Positions 31,531 to 42,356 of a DNA stretch of 64,000 nucleotides are shown here, piece by piece (positions within the stretch are counted from its first letter, which is position 1; each line of letters starts with the position of its first letter). The stretch comes from Tuctoria greenei (lineage: Eukaryota; Streptophyta; Magnoliopsida; Poales; Poaceae). The notes beneath the pieces are model-generated. The model made no database searches. It had not been told where the DNA came from and saw only the letters and a list, made by a program, of their open reading frames with translations. The stretch is from NCBI GenBank assembly GCA_036927565.1, contig JAYESD010000005.1, positions 10,818,565 to 10,882,564 on the forward strand, written 5' to 3'. Position numbers and translations under genes: made by a program.

Positions 31531-33769
31531 TCAAAAGGCTTTTAGGAATCCAGTACTGAGTGACACAACGTGCAGTAGGAATGCACGCGAAACCTGAGAT
31601 AAAGCAGCAGGTTTATGAGTCAAAGTTTGAGATTTTTTGTTCTTAACTACTGACCTATAAGGTGTTACTTGTGTAGTACAAAAATTAGTAGCTCCGGAGG
31701 CAAAAACAGAAGGTCCGGAGGTAAACTTTGAATGTTTTTGACTCATAACAGCAGGTTGCATGTTTCTGACATTCGGTTTAGTATGTGCAGCAAATTTTGC
31801 ATGAAAGTTATTAGATCTAGCAATCATTCTTTCCTTTTTTTGTTGTTTAGCTAGTCTATAACAAAAATCTATGACATGACCATCTCTACCACAGTAGGTA
31901 CAATGAAATTTAACTTTGTGTTCATGTCTAGATGAGCAAACAACATTTTTATTTGACACCACTCTTGCAGATTTGAAAACCACTTCTTTTAGGAACTGTT
32001 TGAATCAAACCACTTCCTAATGACTTTACAATTTTAGGTGGATGTGCCTTAGCATGAACATGAGAATCAAAACCTAAACCAGTTTTATCATTGCAAGACT
32101 TGGAAGAATTCAGCAGCAAGTTTAGATTCTTATTCCCATTACAAAACCGATCTAATGTCCTATGCATGTTATAAAGTTTATTGGACAGATGAAGACAATT
32201 TTCACATGAAGTTTTTCTTTTTAATTTGCAATTGGAACAAATTTTAACTTCATGAAAACGTAAAGCATTGTTTAATATAGAAATTACATTCATAGCATCT
32301 TGTAGTTTCTTATCAAGATCATCACAAGTAGAACAATGCAAATCAAATGTAGAACAACGAGCATCTTTCAAGTTTTTATCATTAAGTGCAGCAAGCTCTA
32401 TATTCTTTTCAATTTCTAACTCAAGTTTATCAAGTGTTGAGGTGTGCGCACTTCTTAACGAGGACAATTGTTCATATATTAAATCACATGAGGGACATGC
32501 ATCGTCACTAGGAATCAAGGTTTTTAAACGGTTGATTTCAGATTCTAGTGATTCAATTTTAGCAGCACTATCCCTAAGCTTTTTGTCCTTTTTCTTAACT
32601 ATAATAGTGGCACGAGAAATAGCATCACACATTTCTTCGCAAGTAGGACATACCTCTTCATTGTCACTATTGTGTTCTGCATCCTCCATACTTGATCTTG
32701 ATTTGCCCGCCATGAAGCACAAGTTTGCCAAATCATCTTCATCTTTGTCACTTCCAATGTCCACATCGCTTGAGCCAAGTTTCTGGAGTGCGAAGATAAA
32801 ACTGTTCACCAGTTGGCGACCTGTAAAGCCCTTTTTCTTCTTATCATTTGTTGAGGAGTGATTCGTCCTTGATTGTTTTTCTTCTCGGGAAGTAGAACCT
32901 GAAAGGTTAGGACAATCTGTACGAAAGTGTCTTGTCTTACAACATTCGAAGCATCGTTGAGGTCCAAAGCTTCCTCTCCTTCTAGTTCTCATATTTTGCA
33001 ATGCTTTTGAGAACCTAGTAGAGAGAAGTACTAGCTCCTCCTCTGGAAACTCCTCAATCTGTTCAAAGGTTAGAGAGGACAACAAAGCAAGTGTACCACA
33101 AGATGAAGATTGGCCAGAGCTAGGCATATCACGTCGAGAAACAAATGCAAGAGACTTGTTGGGGTTGTTACGTGAAATTATGTCAATTTCATGAGTTTTC
33201 AATTTAGAATATAGCACATCTAAAGTAAGTGTACTCACGACAGTAGATTCATGAATAGATGTGACTTTCATCTCCCAAATTGACATATCTAATGCACTTA
33301 ACAATTGTCTAGCATTTTCAGCATCTGAAAAATTTACATTGACACTACGCAAGTTGCTGAGAATTTTATTAAAGCGGGCAAAAAGGTCATCAATAGACTC
33401 ACCGGGCTGCATCTCGAAGTGCATGTATTCTTTATTTAACATGTATTGCCTTACCTCCTTGATTGTGTTGGATCCTTTGTGGTAGTCGCAAAGTGCTTTC
33501 CACACATCGTATGCAGATCGGAGGTGTGCAACACGGTCAAAGTTGCTTTGAGTTAATCCTTGTATGATAAAGTTTCTAGTCTTGTTGTTGTTGTCGACAT
33601 CTCTCAGATTTGTAGCTATAACTTGATCGTTTGATGTCACGTCGTAAGGCTTGTACACCTTTTCCCATATCGCAAAGCCTTGCACCTGGATGAAAGCCTC
33701 CATGCGTGCCTTCCAAACCTGAAAATCAATGCCACTGAACACACAAGGTTTTGCGGTATATTTCTCCAT
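31531..33769 (-). CDS. Element B gag, nearly intact (one frameshift near the end)
   Basis: Open for 606 codons from ATG 33769 (63 bp from the primer site) to 31949. The UBN2-type Copia gag domain is at about residues 10-190 (VWKARMEAFIQVQGFAIWEK, MQPGESIDDLFARFNKIL). The first zinc knuckle is CFECCKTRHFRTDC (about 275-288), followed by Lys/Ser-rich sequence and a Cys-rich coiled-coil region (about 370-560). Near 31975 a frameshift moves the reading to a frame that carries a second knuckle, CTYCGRDGHVIDFC, and ends at 31531. Gag forms the virus-like particle and binds RNA. The long Cys/coiled-coil part is a SIRE feature. Confidence 0.88.
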
Positions 33770-33816
33770 GATGATTAGTCAAAAACACATGCAAATCACA
33801 AATATTAGAGCACCGT

Positions 33817-33831
33817 GGCTCTGATACCAAT
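33817..33831 (-). other. Element B primer-binding site
   Basis: ATTGGTATCAGAGCC on the minus strand, directly after the 5' LTR end CCTACA; initiator tRNA-Met type. Confidence 0.92.
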
Positions 33832-35451
33832 TGTAGGATCGAAGATCACATGAAAAGCTACCAGAGGGGGGGGGGGTGAATGGTAGATTAAAAAATCTTA
33901 CGCAGCGGAAACAATTAAATCCCAACCCCTTCGGTAGAAAAACGATCTGTTAAATAAATTGTGTGTGAGACTAATCTAAACGTGTTTCACCGTGACAAAA
34001 GTGATAGATATCAGAGAGAACCAAGTCACGAAGACGACACAACAAGAATCACTCAAATCCGTTGAGAGAAACTCAAGTTACGATTGAAAGATCAAACAAA
34101 GATCAATCTATCATACCTGAAACAAACAGTTCTGGAACGCTGCAAAGAAACTCGTGTAGATCAAAAACCACAAATCCAATGACCATGAAATTTTGACATA
34201 TGATAGATAATCAATTGCGAAGACAACTCAAAAGGAATCAGGTCAATTGGATCTGTAAAACTCGAGTTATGATAAAACCACCGAAGAAAGGTAGTGCTGT
34301 GCAGAAACTTGACGAGAAAAACTTGTCTAGAACAAGTCGGACGAACAAGGCACACAAGTTCCTTTCAACTACGAATTTTATTCAATAGAACACAATAGGA
34401 ACAGCCCCAAAGTTGTCTCCCACGAGCTCTAGCCTCCCTTGCTTATATAACCAGCCCTTAGGCCAACCCAATCTCAACTAGGACTCTAATCCTACTCAAA
34501 TCACGAATCGTAACTTTCCATAACTGCTCAAGACTCTTCTATACGCAGATAGAAGCAATCTTAAGACTTCCAAACACCTTAGGAACGTATCCCACATTCC
34601 TAAAACAATCCAAATTCGTGTCCCACACAAAATACTAACATAACCAACTCAAAACATTCCAAATTTGAGTCAAACCCGACTCAGCTGCAGCCTGAGTCTA
34701 TAACCTAGGCGGTTGGACCTTTCTGACCAATTATATATGTCCACATCTCTTCATGACACCTCAGAACCATGTAGCCACGTCCATGCACTCCTTGCACACA
34801 TGCAAACATCTTCCAACGACATCCATGATACCTTCATATGCATTGTTCTTGATTCATACATTTTGCGCGACCTTCCGATCAACTGAACCATAATTCCTCC
34901 CAAACTTGGTTGTTGAACCTCATCTTCTCCCGAAGACTAGTTCAATGGATCCCGTCACCAGCCATGTCTTGAACTCAAGCAACACCTGCACATGAACAAA
35001 CAACCAATCCGTACGAGCCCAAGTCTGCGACTTGACTCAAGTTAGTTCCAAACACAACACCCTATGTGAGAACCTCACATAAGCATGTTGCAAAACTACA
35101 ATAAAACGATATCAGTCATATCAACCAAAATGCACAAAAAACTTAGTAAATGAATACTAAGCAATCTTTCAAAGAATATAAAGCAAGTTCGAAACATTTC
35201 ACAATAAAAGCAGGAATATTGCGATCAAGCTCCGAACCTTGCCAAATCTAACCGGAGCTTGAGCCGGAGCTTACAAAAGCTAGTACAACCTAGCGCCGGA
35301 GCTTATCAAAGCTAGTACAACCTAGCGCCGGAGCTTAACAAAGCTAGTCGGACCTAGCCGAAAAAGGTGTTTTGGAAGTATTCAAAGTTTTTATCGTCAA
35401 AACCAATGTATTCATCATAAGACAATGTATTCAGCACACACAGGTCTCACA
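33832..35451 (-). repeat. Element B 5' LTR
   Basis: 1620 bp, TGTGAGACC...CCTACA, flanked by AATCT at 35452-35456. TATA box (TATATAA, minus) at 34443-34449. It has no CGGACTAGTCCG palindromes, in contrast to A, E, F and G. It contains a 3 x 32-bp tandem repeat close to its start. Confidence 0.93.
35263..35358. repeat. Three 32-bp tandem repeats in element B LTR
   Basis: Units at 35263-35294, 35295-35326 and 35327-35358 each begin GCCGGAGCTTA and end CCTAGC. The copy in the 3' LTR is cut by element A inside its third unit. Confidence 0.9.
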
Positions 35452-35467
35452 AATCTGCTACTGTATC
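35452..35467 (-). pseudogene. 16-bp remnant of element C RNase H between elements B and D
   Basis: Reads DTVAD on the minus strand and joins in frame to STTETEY at 13978 once B is removed; the family sequence is DTVADSTTEAEY. It contains one copy of B's AATCT duplication and probably D's target bases GTATC (35463-35467). Confidence 0.75.
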
Positions 35468-36324
35468 TGCCGGTACCCTGCGTACCGTATACCCCTTGGG
35501 ACTGCAAAAAGACCAAAGGAACTTCACCTGTCTGAGTTGAAGACATCCGAAGGCCCCACGTGTCATACGGGACCGGACCTACCTCCCTTCTATGGTTAGT
35601 CCCGGTGCTGCCACGTGTATACTGCAATCGGAGCTACGTCCCACACATGAGAAAGCTCCAGGCTAAATACCTGCGCGGCACCCCCGGACCTAAATCTCGA
35701 CAAAGGGAAGCTCTGGTACCTACACGTGTACAACCACACCAGACCTACCCGTCCCAGACGGTAAGCTCTAGACTTACCACATGTCCAACCGCCGGACCTT
35801 CAGCCTCAACAATCAGACTGGTGGACCCCCAACGGATCGGACCTTCAAGGGACAATCAAAGACTTCAAGACCCGATTAAGTGTCATTAATACCATCTTAA
35901 TGACACACGATCGGAGGTCCCTTAATACTAGTAATGGCACTGTCAAGGCGTGTTACCACACTATTAAGGGTAATTAAGCTCATTAATTGTGTATTAAGCA
36001 TCAGTAACCGCCAGGGCCACATGTCGGGCCAGGCAAACAATGTAACGACCAGTCCTTGTACTATAAAAGGACTGGTCGAGCGATACACAGGGGGACTTCC
36101 TCCAGACTCTGCTCTAACACATGCACCCTCAAGCGCTCAGACGCTCAATACAACAACTACACACCCCGTGGAGTAGGGTATTACGCTTAGGAGGCCCGAA
36201 TGACGTAAATCCTCGTGTCAACTTGCCATCGTGTTCTGAATCTCTGCGCGCCCAATACCGAACAACAAACTGCGCGGGCTATCAACAGTAGTACTGGGAG
36301 AATTGCCGGAACCAGACTCCGACA
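35468..36324 (+). repeat. Element D 5' LTR
   Basis: Probable ends TGCCGGTACCCTG and CTCCGACA (an inverted TGTCGG/CCGACA pair with one change). The right end is fixed by the primer site. The left end is fixed by the element C codons just before it. TATA box at 36062-36070. Confidence 0.75.
36048..36076 (+). promoter_or_regulatory. Element D TATA box inside an inverted repeat
   Basis: TATAAAAGG (36062-36070) sits between ACCAGTCCTT (36048-36057) and its exact complement AAGGACTGGT (36067-36076), which overlaps the TATA end. Confidence 0.7.
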
Positions 36325-36347
36325 GTTGGCGCGCCAGGAAGGGGCGC
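36325..36347 (+). other. Element D primer-binding site
   Basis: GTTGGCGCGCCAGGAAGGGG directly follows the LTR. This is the primer site form usual for Tat-like Gypsy elements and differs from the initiator Met sites of the other elements here. Confidence 0.8.
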
Positions 36348-36360
36348 CCAAGATTCAAAC

Positions 36361-37790
36361 ATGGTGAACTCTGCTGCTGGATCGTCCAACGGCAACCCTA
36401 CTGTGCAACCAGCTAGAGGTAATCCCTCCTACATGCAGCAGCCAGCAGGTGTTGTGGCTCCAGCAGGAGTCATGCCACCTACGCCACCGTCTGCACCGGC
36501 GAATCAAGCTGGACAGTGAGATGGGGCGTCTGCGTCGGTCACGGCATCGGCAAACAACAACCCTAAACACACGCTCCATGCTGCGCAGGCTCTTCTCCAA
36601 CGTCCACCGCCTCCAGGAGCATCCCAAGGTGCAATGGAACAGTGGAGGGCTGATGTGGAACATTTGGTTGCAGTAGCAGCCGATTGCATCAGCAACCAAG
36701 GCCCCCCCCCTCGAGGCAGGCCCCATCGCAGCATCGGACCATGTCAGGTAGACTTGGTCTGCATGCTTCACAACATAGGAGGCGTGCTGCGTCTCAACAG
36801 GCAACGTTGTTGCCTTCCGGGGTGCGACGTACCCATACGGTAACCAGGCTTTCAACTCACGACCTCCGAGCAGAGCTTGATCGCCGTTACCGTCAACAGG
36901 ACGGCCACGTCCATATCGAGCGAGCTCGCAAGAGGTGAGAGGCTCAGGACAATCCTTCTCGCGAGGGAGTAGGAGGACGCTGTTCTGCCCTAGCCATGCA
37001 CCTACGCACGATTAGATGGCTGCAGAAGTTCCGGCCTCACCTGCCGGAGAAATTTTACGTGACTGTCAATCCCGTTGAGTTTCTCCAAATCTACTCCACC
37101 GCTATCCTTGCAGCTGGAGGCAATGAGGCTGTAATGGCCAATTATTTCCCCGTGGCTTTAACTGGGACCGCCAGGTCCTGGTTCATGAGCCTTCCACCTG
37201 ACTCCATCAACAGTTGGGCGGAACTATGCCAATAGTTCACTGCCACTTTCGGGAGTTCATACACCCGACCAGGCACCGAACTGGACCTTTTTGCTGTCAA
37301 GCAGAAGGGGGGAGAGTCCCTGTGATCCTTCGTCCAGAGGTTCTCCTAGGTACGAAACACCATACCTTCTATGTCAAGCGCTTCTGTTATTGTGTTATTT
37401 AGATAGGGCATATGAGACAAGAAGATGCTGGAGAAGCTGGCGATCAAGGAAGTCACCAGCGTCACAGAACTCTTCAGCTTGGCAGACACATGCGCCAAAG
37501 CTGCGGAGGGCCATGAAATGCACTCTCAACCACCTCTGGGCGACACTAAAAAGTCCTCAAAGGGTGAAGCCACTACCTTTTTGAGTGGTAAGAAGAATAA
37601 AAAGTCTAACAGCAAGAAGAAGTCGTCGGTCGGCACACCTACAGCCGCTGCTGCCGCACCTCCGGGTGGCCGGGGGGCACGCCCCGAGAAACGACCTCGA
37701 ATGTTGTCTGAAGACAGAGGCAACTCCAAGATGAGGTGTCCTATACACAAGAAGAACAACCACAACCTGGAAGGCTGCCGAGAGGTCTAG
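36361..37790 (+). pseudogene. Element D gag
   Basis: ATG at 36361 opens a Pro/Ala-rich N-terminus ended by TGA at 36517-36519. A net frameshift lies before 36996. From there the capsid domain reads FLQIYSTAILAAGGNEAVM, LTGTARSWFMSLPPDSINSW, FTATFGSSYTRP, typical of the Gypsy gag capsid. The following region has KMRCPIHKKNNHNLEGC, a degenerate zinc knuckle-like CX3HX4HX4C. Stops at 37233, 37323, 37404, 37413 and 37788 are all in one frame. Confidence 0.85.
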
Positions 37791-37913
37791 AACCTTGCCG
37801 AGCGCTACAACAAGCGCCGGGAAGAAGTTCCTTTCCGTCAAAGGGAAGGAAAACAAAAAGTCGATGAAGCTCCGGCTAAAGAGGAGTTAGGCTTTCAGGA
37901 CCCTAAAAAGGTC

Positions 37914-38774
37914 TTGAAGGCTGTTTACACTTCCGTCGACGACGACTCCGACGCCTCCGACAACGAGCGTCGGGAGACCATGAACACCATCTTTGGTGGT
38001 CTGTGGGACATCACCTCCTGCCGTGTCCTCAAGACAATGCGGCGGGACATGGCCTCAATAGCTCCCACCGCCAGGGCGGAGCCGCACCGGAAGTGGATGG
38101 ACACTGCCATCACCTTCGATGCTTCGGACTGCCCTCGGAACATGATCAGAGCTGGCCAACTTCCACTGATGGTATCCCCTACCATCAACAACATACAACT
38201 CAGCCATGTAATGGTAAACGGAGGTTCGGGGCTGAACCTCATAAGCTTTGAAGCTTTCGTCAAGCTTCATCTCCGACCTTCAGATCTTCACCCCTCCCGA
38301 CCTTTCTCCGGAGTAGGTCCGGGGGCCGTAACCCCACTCGGTGCCATTACTCTCCCGGTGACCTTTGGGACCCGAGGGAATTACCACACTGAGAAGTTGG
38401 TCTTCGACGTGGCGCAGATCAACTTACCATTCAACGCCATCTTTGGCAGGCCAGCCTTGTACAAATTCATGGCTACCGCCCATTATGGCTACTTGGTGTT
38501 GAAGATGCCAACACCAGCAGGTGTTCTCCGGATCCGCGGGGATCACACCGCCGGAGTGACTGCTCTAGAAGAACTCCATGCGCTTGCTACAGTGCAGGAG
38601 GAAGAATCTGGAAAGGAGCAAGCTCCGAAACCCCTGAGCATTCGTCATCGAGGCTCAACCTCCGCACCTCGCGTGCAACCAAGCGGCGTCACTGACATCC
38701 CCATCAAAGTCGTCCAAATCGGTTCCGACGCTCCTCAGACCACCCGTATATTGGGAGGTCTGAATGACAAATAG
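37914..38774 (+). pseudogene. Element D aspartic protease
   Basis: In frame with gag. The core region reads MVNGGSGLNLISFEAFVKL; in Tat-like elements this block is normally VDGGSS, so the catalytic Asp is replaced by Asn here (a G-to-A change). Other protease blocks are present: FGTRGNYHTEKLVFDVAQ, YNAIFGRP-like FNAIFGRPALYKFMA and HYGYLVLKMPT. Ends at TAG 38772-38774. The enzyme would be inactive even without the stop. Confidence 0.87.
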
Positions 38775-40220
38775 GAACTCGCGCTCGTCACTTTCCTTCG
38801 GGCTAATGTCGACGTGTTTGTCTGGCAACTGTCACAAATGCCTGGGATCCCTAGGGAAGTGATCGAGCACAATCTGAAGATTTATCCCGACGCTCAGCCT
38901 GTACATGAGAAGCCTCGAAAGCAATCAATAGAGCGACAAAACTTCATACGTCAAGAAGTGAAGAAGTTGCTTGAAGCTAGATTCATCCGAGAAGTCTTCC
39001 ACCCAAAATGTCTGGCAAACCCAGTCGTTGTACCCAAGGCCGGCGGGAAGCTTCGGATGTGTATCGACTACACTACACTGAATAAGGCATGTCCAAAAGA
39101 TCCATTCCCACAACCAGGAATAGATCAGATAGTGGATTCCACCTCTGGGTGTGAATTACTGTGTTTGCTAGACGCATATTCTAGGTACCATCAAATCAGA
39201 ATGTCTAGGGAAGATGAAGATCATACTTCCTTCATCACGGAAGATGGATTATATTGTTACACTACCATGCCATTCGGTCTCAAAAACGATGCTTCAACGT
39301 TTGTACGAGCTATGTACCAAACTTTTGGGGAGCTTATTAGAGATGTAGTGGAAGTGTACGTCGATGACATCGTTGTCAAGATCAAGAATAAGTAGTCATT
39401 CCTTGACACCTTGCAAGCTGTCTTCGACAAGTTGCGAGTCACACGCACGAAGCTGAACCCGGACAAGTGTGTCTTTGGGGTTAGCTTCGGAAAGCTTCTT
39501 GGATTCTTGGTGAACCTCCGAGGAATAAAAGCGAATCTTGCAAAGATTAAAGCTATTGAAGACATGCGGCCACCAGCCCGCATCAAGGACATCCAGAAGC
39601 TAACTGGATGCCTAGCTGCCCTCAGCCGGTTCATCTCAAGACTGGCGGAACGGGCGCTACCCTTCTTCAAGTTATTGAGGAAGTCCAGACCATTTCAATC
39701 ATTTGAAGAAGCAGAAAAGGCATTTCAGGAGCTAAAGCAGCTCCTCACCACTCTACCAACCTTGGTAGCTCCGAATCCTCATGAGCCACTTCTACTTTAC
39801 ATTTCAGCAACTGACGAAGTTGTCAGCATGGTCCTGGTTGCGGAAAGACCAGAATCATACCCACTTCAGGAGTCCAGACCCCCCCCGGAGGGTCCAGAGC
39901 TACCTGAAGGCGAGTCTGGGTCCCAGCTACCAAACCCGGATCCTCAAGGCGGGATGCCAGAGGAGCCACCTCCTTCAAGTGGAGAAGTCACTATTGCTGA
40001 ACAATAAGATTCGGACCCCTCCGGGGAAGTCCGAGTCACTCCAGAAGAAGATTTGGGTTCCTCCAACAGGAACGCAGAGGTCCCCGAACAAGGTCCGGAC
40101 ACCTCCGGGAGGGTTCGGGTTGATGAGGAGGAAGCTCCGGGCCCCTTCGGGAGGATCCGGATAGTCCAACGCCCAGTGTACATCATCAGCGAAGTACTCC
40201 ATGTACCAAAAACTCAGTAA
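38775..40220 (+). pseudogene. Element D reverse transcriptase and degraded RNase H
   Basis: RT blocks in order: KPRKQSIERQNFIRQEVKKL, FIREVFHPKCLANPVVVPK, LRMCIDYTTLNKACPKDPFP, LLDAYSRYHQIRM, TMPFGLKNDASTF and VYVDDIVVK. After TAG 39393 the thumb and connection follow (LNPDKCVFGVSFGKLLGFLV, KIKAIEDMRPPARIKDIQKL), then a shortened RNase H start. TAA stops occur at 40005 and 40218. A Pro/Glu/Ser-rich insert (39860-40190) replaces the usual RNase H middle and holds four copies of a GC-rich inverted repeat. All pieces are in one frame. Confidence 0.86.
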
Positions 40221-40820
40221 CTGGAGGTGCATAAGCTGCTCTATGCAGTTCTTATTGCTTCTAGGAAGCTCCGACACTACTTCCAAGCTCACAAGATTTC
40301 AGTGGTAACTTCTTATCCACTACATGCAATCTTGCATAACCCCAACTCTACTGGGAACATTGCAAAGTGGGAAGCGGAACTACCCGAGTTCGATGTTGAA
40401 TTTGTCCCAAGACAAGAAATTAAGAGTCAAGCACTGGCGGACTTTGTGGCGGACTTGACCCCCTCTCCATCAAATCCTGGGGGCCCCAGTGAGCAGAAGC
40501 CAGAACCTAAGGTTCCGGTTTTCACCGAGCCTTACTGGACTCTCTACTTTGACGGCTCCATGCAAAAGCAGGGAGCCAGAGCTAGAGTCCTTCTCCTCGC
40601 TCCGACCGGGGAGAAGGTCAAATACATGGTTCACCTTGACTTCAAGGCGACCAACAACATGGCGGAGTATGAAGCACTAATCTATGGGCTCAAGGCGGCA
40701 CTATCATATGGTGTCAAGCAGCTGTTGGTAAAGGGTGACTCGCAGCTCTTCATAAAACAAGTCAAAGGAGAATGTTGCTGCAACAACCCTCAACTAGCTG
40801 CATACCTACTTGAAGTCTAG
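40221..40820 (+). pseudogene. Element D second (archaeal-type) RNase H
   Basis: First comes the end of the classical RNase H (LRHYFQAHKISVVTSYPL, ALADFVADL), then WTLYFDGSMQKQGARARVLL, FKATNNMAEYEALIYGLKAA and LLVKGDSQLFIKQVKGE. This is the duplicated RNase H that marks the Tat branch of Gypsy elements. Catalytic acids are visible in YFDGS, AEYEA and GDSQ. Ends at TAG 40818, with a second TAG at 40827. Confidence 0.88.
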
Positions 40821-42356
40821 AAGCTTTAGAAGGACTTCGACGTCCTGGATCTTTGCCATGTCCAGCGTCTCAACAACGCAGAAGTTGACGAACTCTCGAT
40901 GAAAGCTTCAACTGGAGCTCTGGCTCCTAACGGAACCTTCATCCGGAGATTGTCAAGACCAACAGCTCAGCCTACCAAACTGAGCGAAGGGGGCGAGACC
41001 AGCACCTCGAAGCTGGCGGTCCCGATGGCCCTGTTACCATGGCGTCCATCAAGGGTCGTAGGTGCTGTAGGAAGCTCCGAGCAACCTAGCACGCAAGATT
41101 CAAATCCTAAAGTTAGCTCTGATGCATGGATCTTAGAGATCCGGAGCTACTTGAAAGACAATTTCCTTCCCGAAGATAATGAATCTGCTGATCGGATAGT
41201 TAGATTGGCTAAAAGATACACACTGGTAGAACAGGATCTCTACCGGCGTGGTGCCAACGACGTCCTAATGCGGTGCATTACAAGGGAAGAAGGTTGCGGG
41301 CTCCTCACAAAAATCCATGGAGGCGAGTGTGGAAACCACGCGTCTTCCCGCACGCTGGTCGGTAAAGCCTTCCAACATGGTTTTTACTGGCCTACATCAC
41401 TCTAGGATGCAACCGAGCTAGTGAAGAAATGTGAAGCATGCCAGTTCCATGCAAAGCAAATTCACACACCAGCTCAACCTCTACAAATGATACCTCCTAC
41501 ATGGACATTCGATGTGTGGGTGATGGATATCTTGGGACCTTTCCCAAGAGTCGTCAGAGGTTACAAGTTCCTGTACGTTGCCATTGACAAGTTCACCAAA
41601 TGGCCAGAAGCAACTCCGATTGTGACAATAAACAAGAAATCAGCTATCAACTTCTTGCAGTCCATCGTATGAAGATTTGGAGTCCCAAACAAGATCATAA
41701 CTGATAACGGGACCCAATTCACAAGCTCTGCATTCCAAGAATATTGCGAAGACCTCGACATTCAAGTTAGCTACGCCTCAGTAGCTCACCTGGCAAGCAA
41801 TGGCCAAGCTGAGGGAGCAAATGCAGAAATCCTAAAAGGACTCAAGATGCACACATATGAGTGCCTGAAAAAACATGGAGCCAACTGGATCGAAGAGCTT
41901 CCGACCAACTTGTGGGCCAACTGGACAACTCCAAATCGGTCAACTGGAGAGACACCCTTCTTCCTGGTGTACGGAGCTGAAGCAGTCCTTCCTCCAGAAA
42001 TCACCTTGGGGTTGCTCCAGGTCCAGACCTTCGATGATGCCACGTAGGACCATTTGAAGACCTTGACCTCCTTGAAGAGGGAAGGTGCCGAGCAGCTGTT
42101 CGGAATGCCCGATACCGCCAAGCTCTTCGGCGCTATCACCAAAGGCATGTTCATAGCCGACAGCTCTAGGAAGGCGATCTGGTGCTATGGAGAATACAAA
42201 CTTGAGAAGGGTTAAAAAAAACTCTCCCCCAGCTGGGAAGGACCCTTCTGAGTGATCAAAGTATCCCGTCCGGGATGCGTTCGCTTGGCAACCGAGGACG
42301 GGACACCTCTCCCTAATCCTTGGAACATTAAGCACCTCTGTAAGTTCTACGCTTAA
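40821..42356 (+). pseudogene. Element D integrase
   Basis: Same frame as RT. HHCC zinc domain: HGGECGNHASSRTL and CEACQFHAK. Catalytic core: WVMDILGPF (first Asp), KIITDNGTQFTSS (second Asp), then ASNGQAEGANAEIL; the usual AEVTNR-type block is changed but the Glu is present. C-terminal blocks: FFLVYGAEAVLPPEI, SWEGPF and NIKHLCKFYA, with the natural stop at 42354-42356. Premature stops at 41403, 41670, 42045, 42213 and 42249. Confidence 0.88.

Larger units (their letters stand above)
13984..35451 (-). mobile_element. SIRE-like Copia element B (split by element A)
   Basis: The 5' LTR is 33832-35451 and the 3' LTR is 13984-15495 plus 27186-27274, with element A between the two pieces. The target duplication AATCT is present at 13979-13983 and 35452-35456. 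Without A, B is about 9.8 kb. LTR ends read TGTGAGACC...CCTACA, the primer site is for tRNA-iMet and the polypurine tract is at 27275-27287. Gag is nearly intact, pol is broken. The gag opening MEKYTAKPCVFSG and overall layout resemble the Opie/Ji type of the SIRE lineage (from memory). Confidence 0.92.

Noticed and set aside
32268..32861. 197-codon plus-strand frame
   Set aside because: It is a shadow of element B gag on the opposite strand, which has recognisable gag domains.
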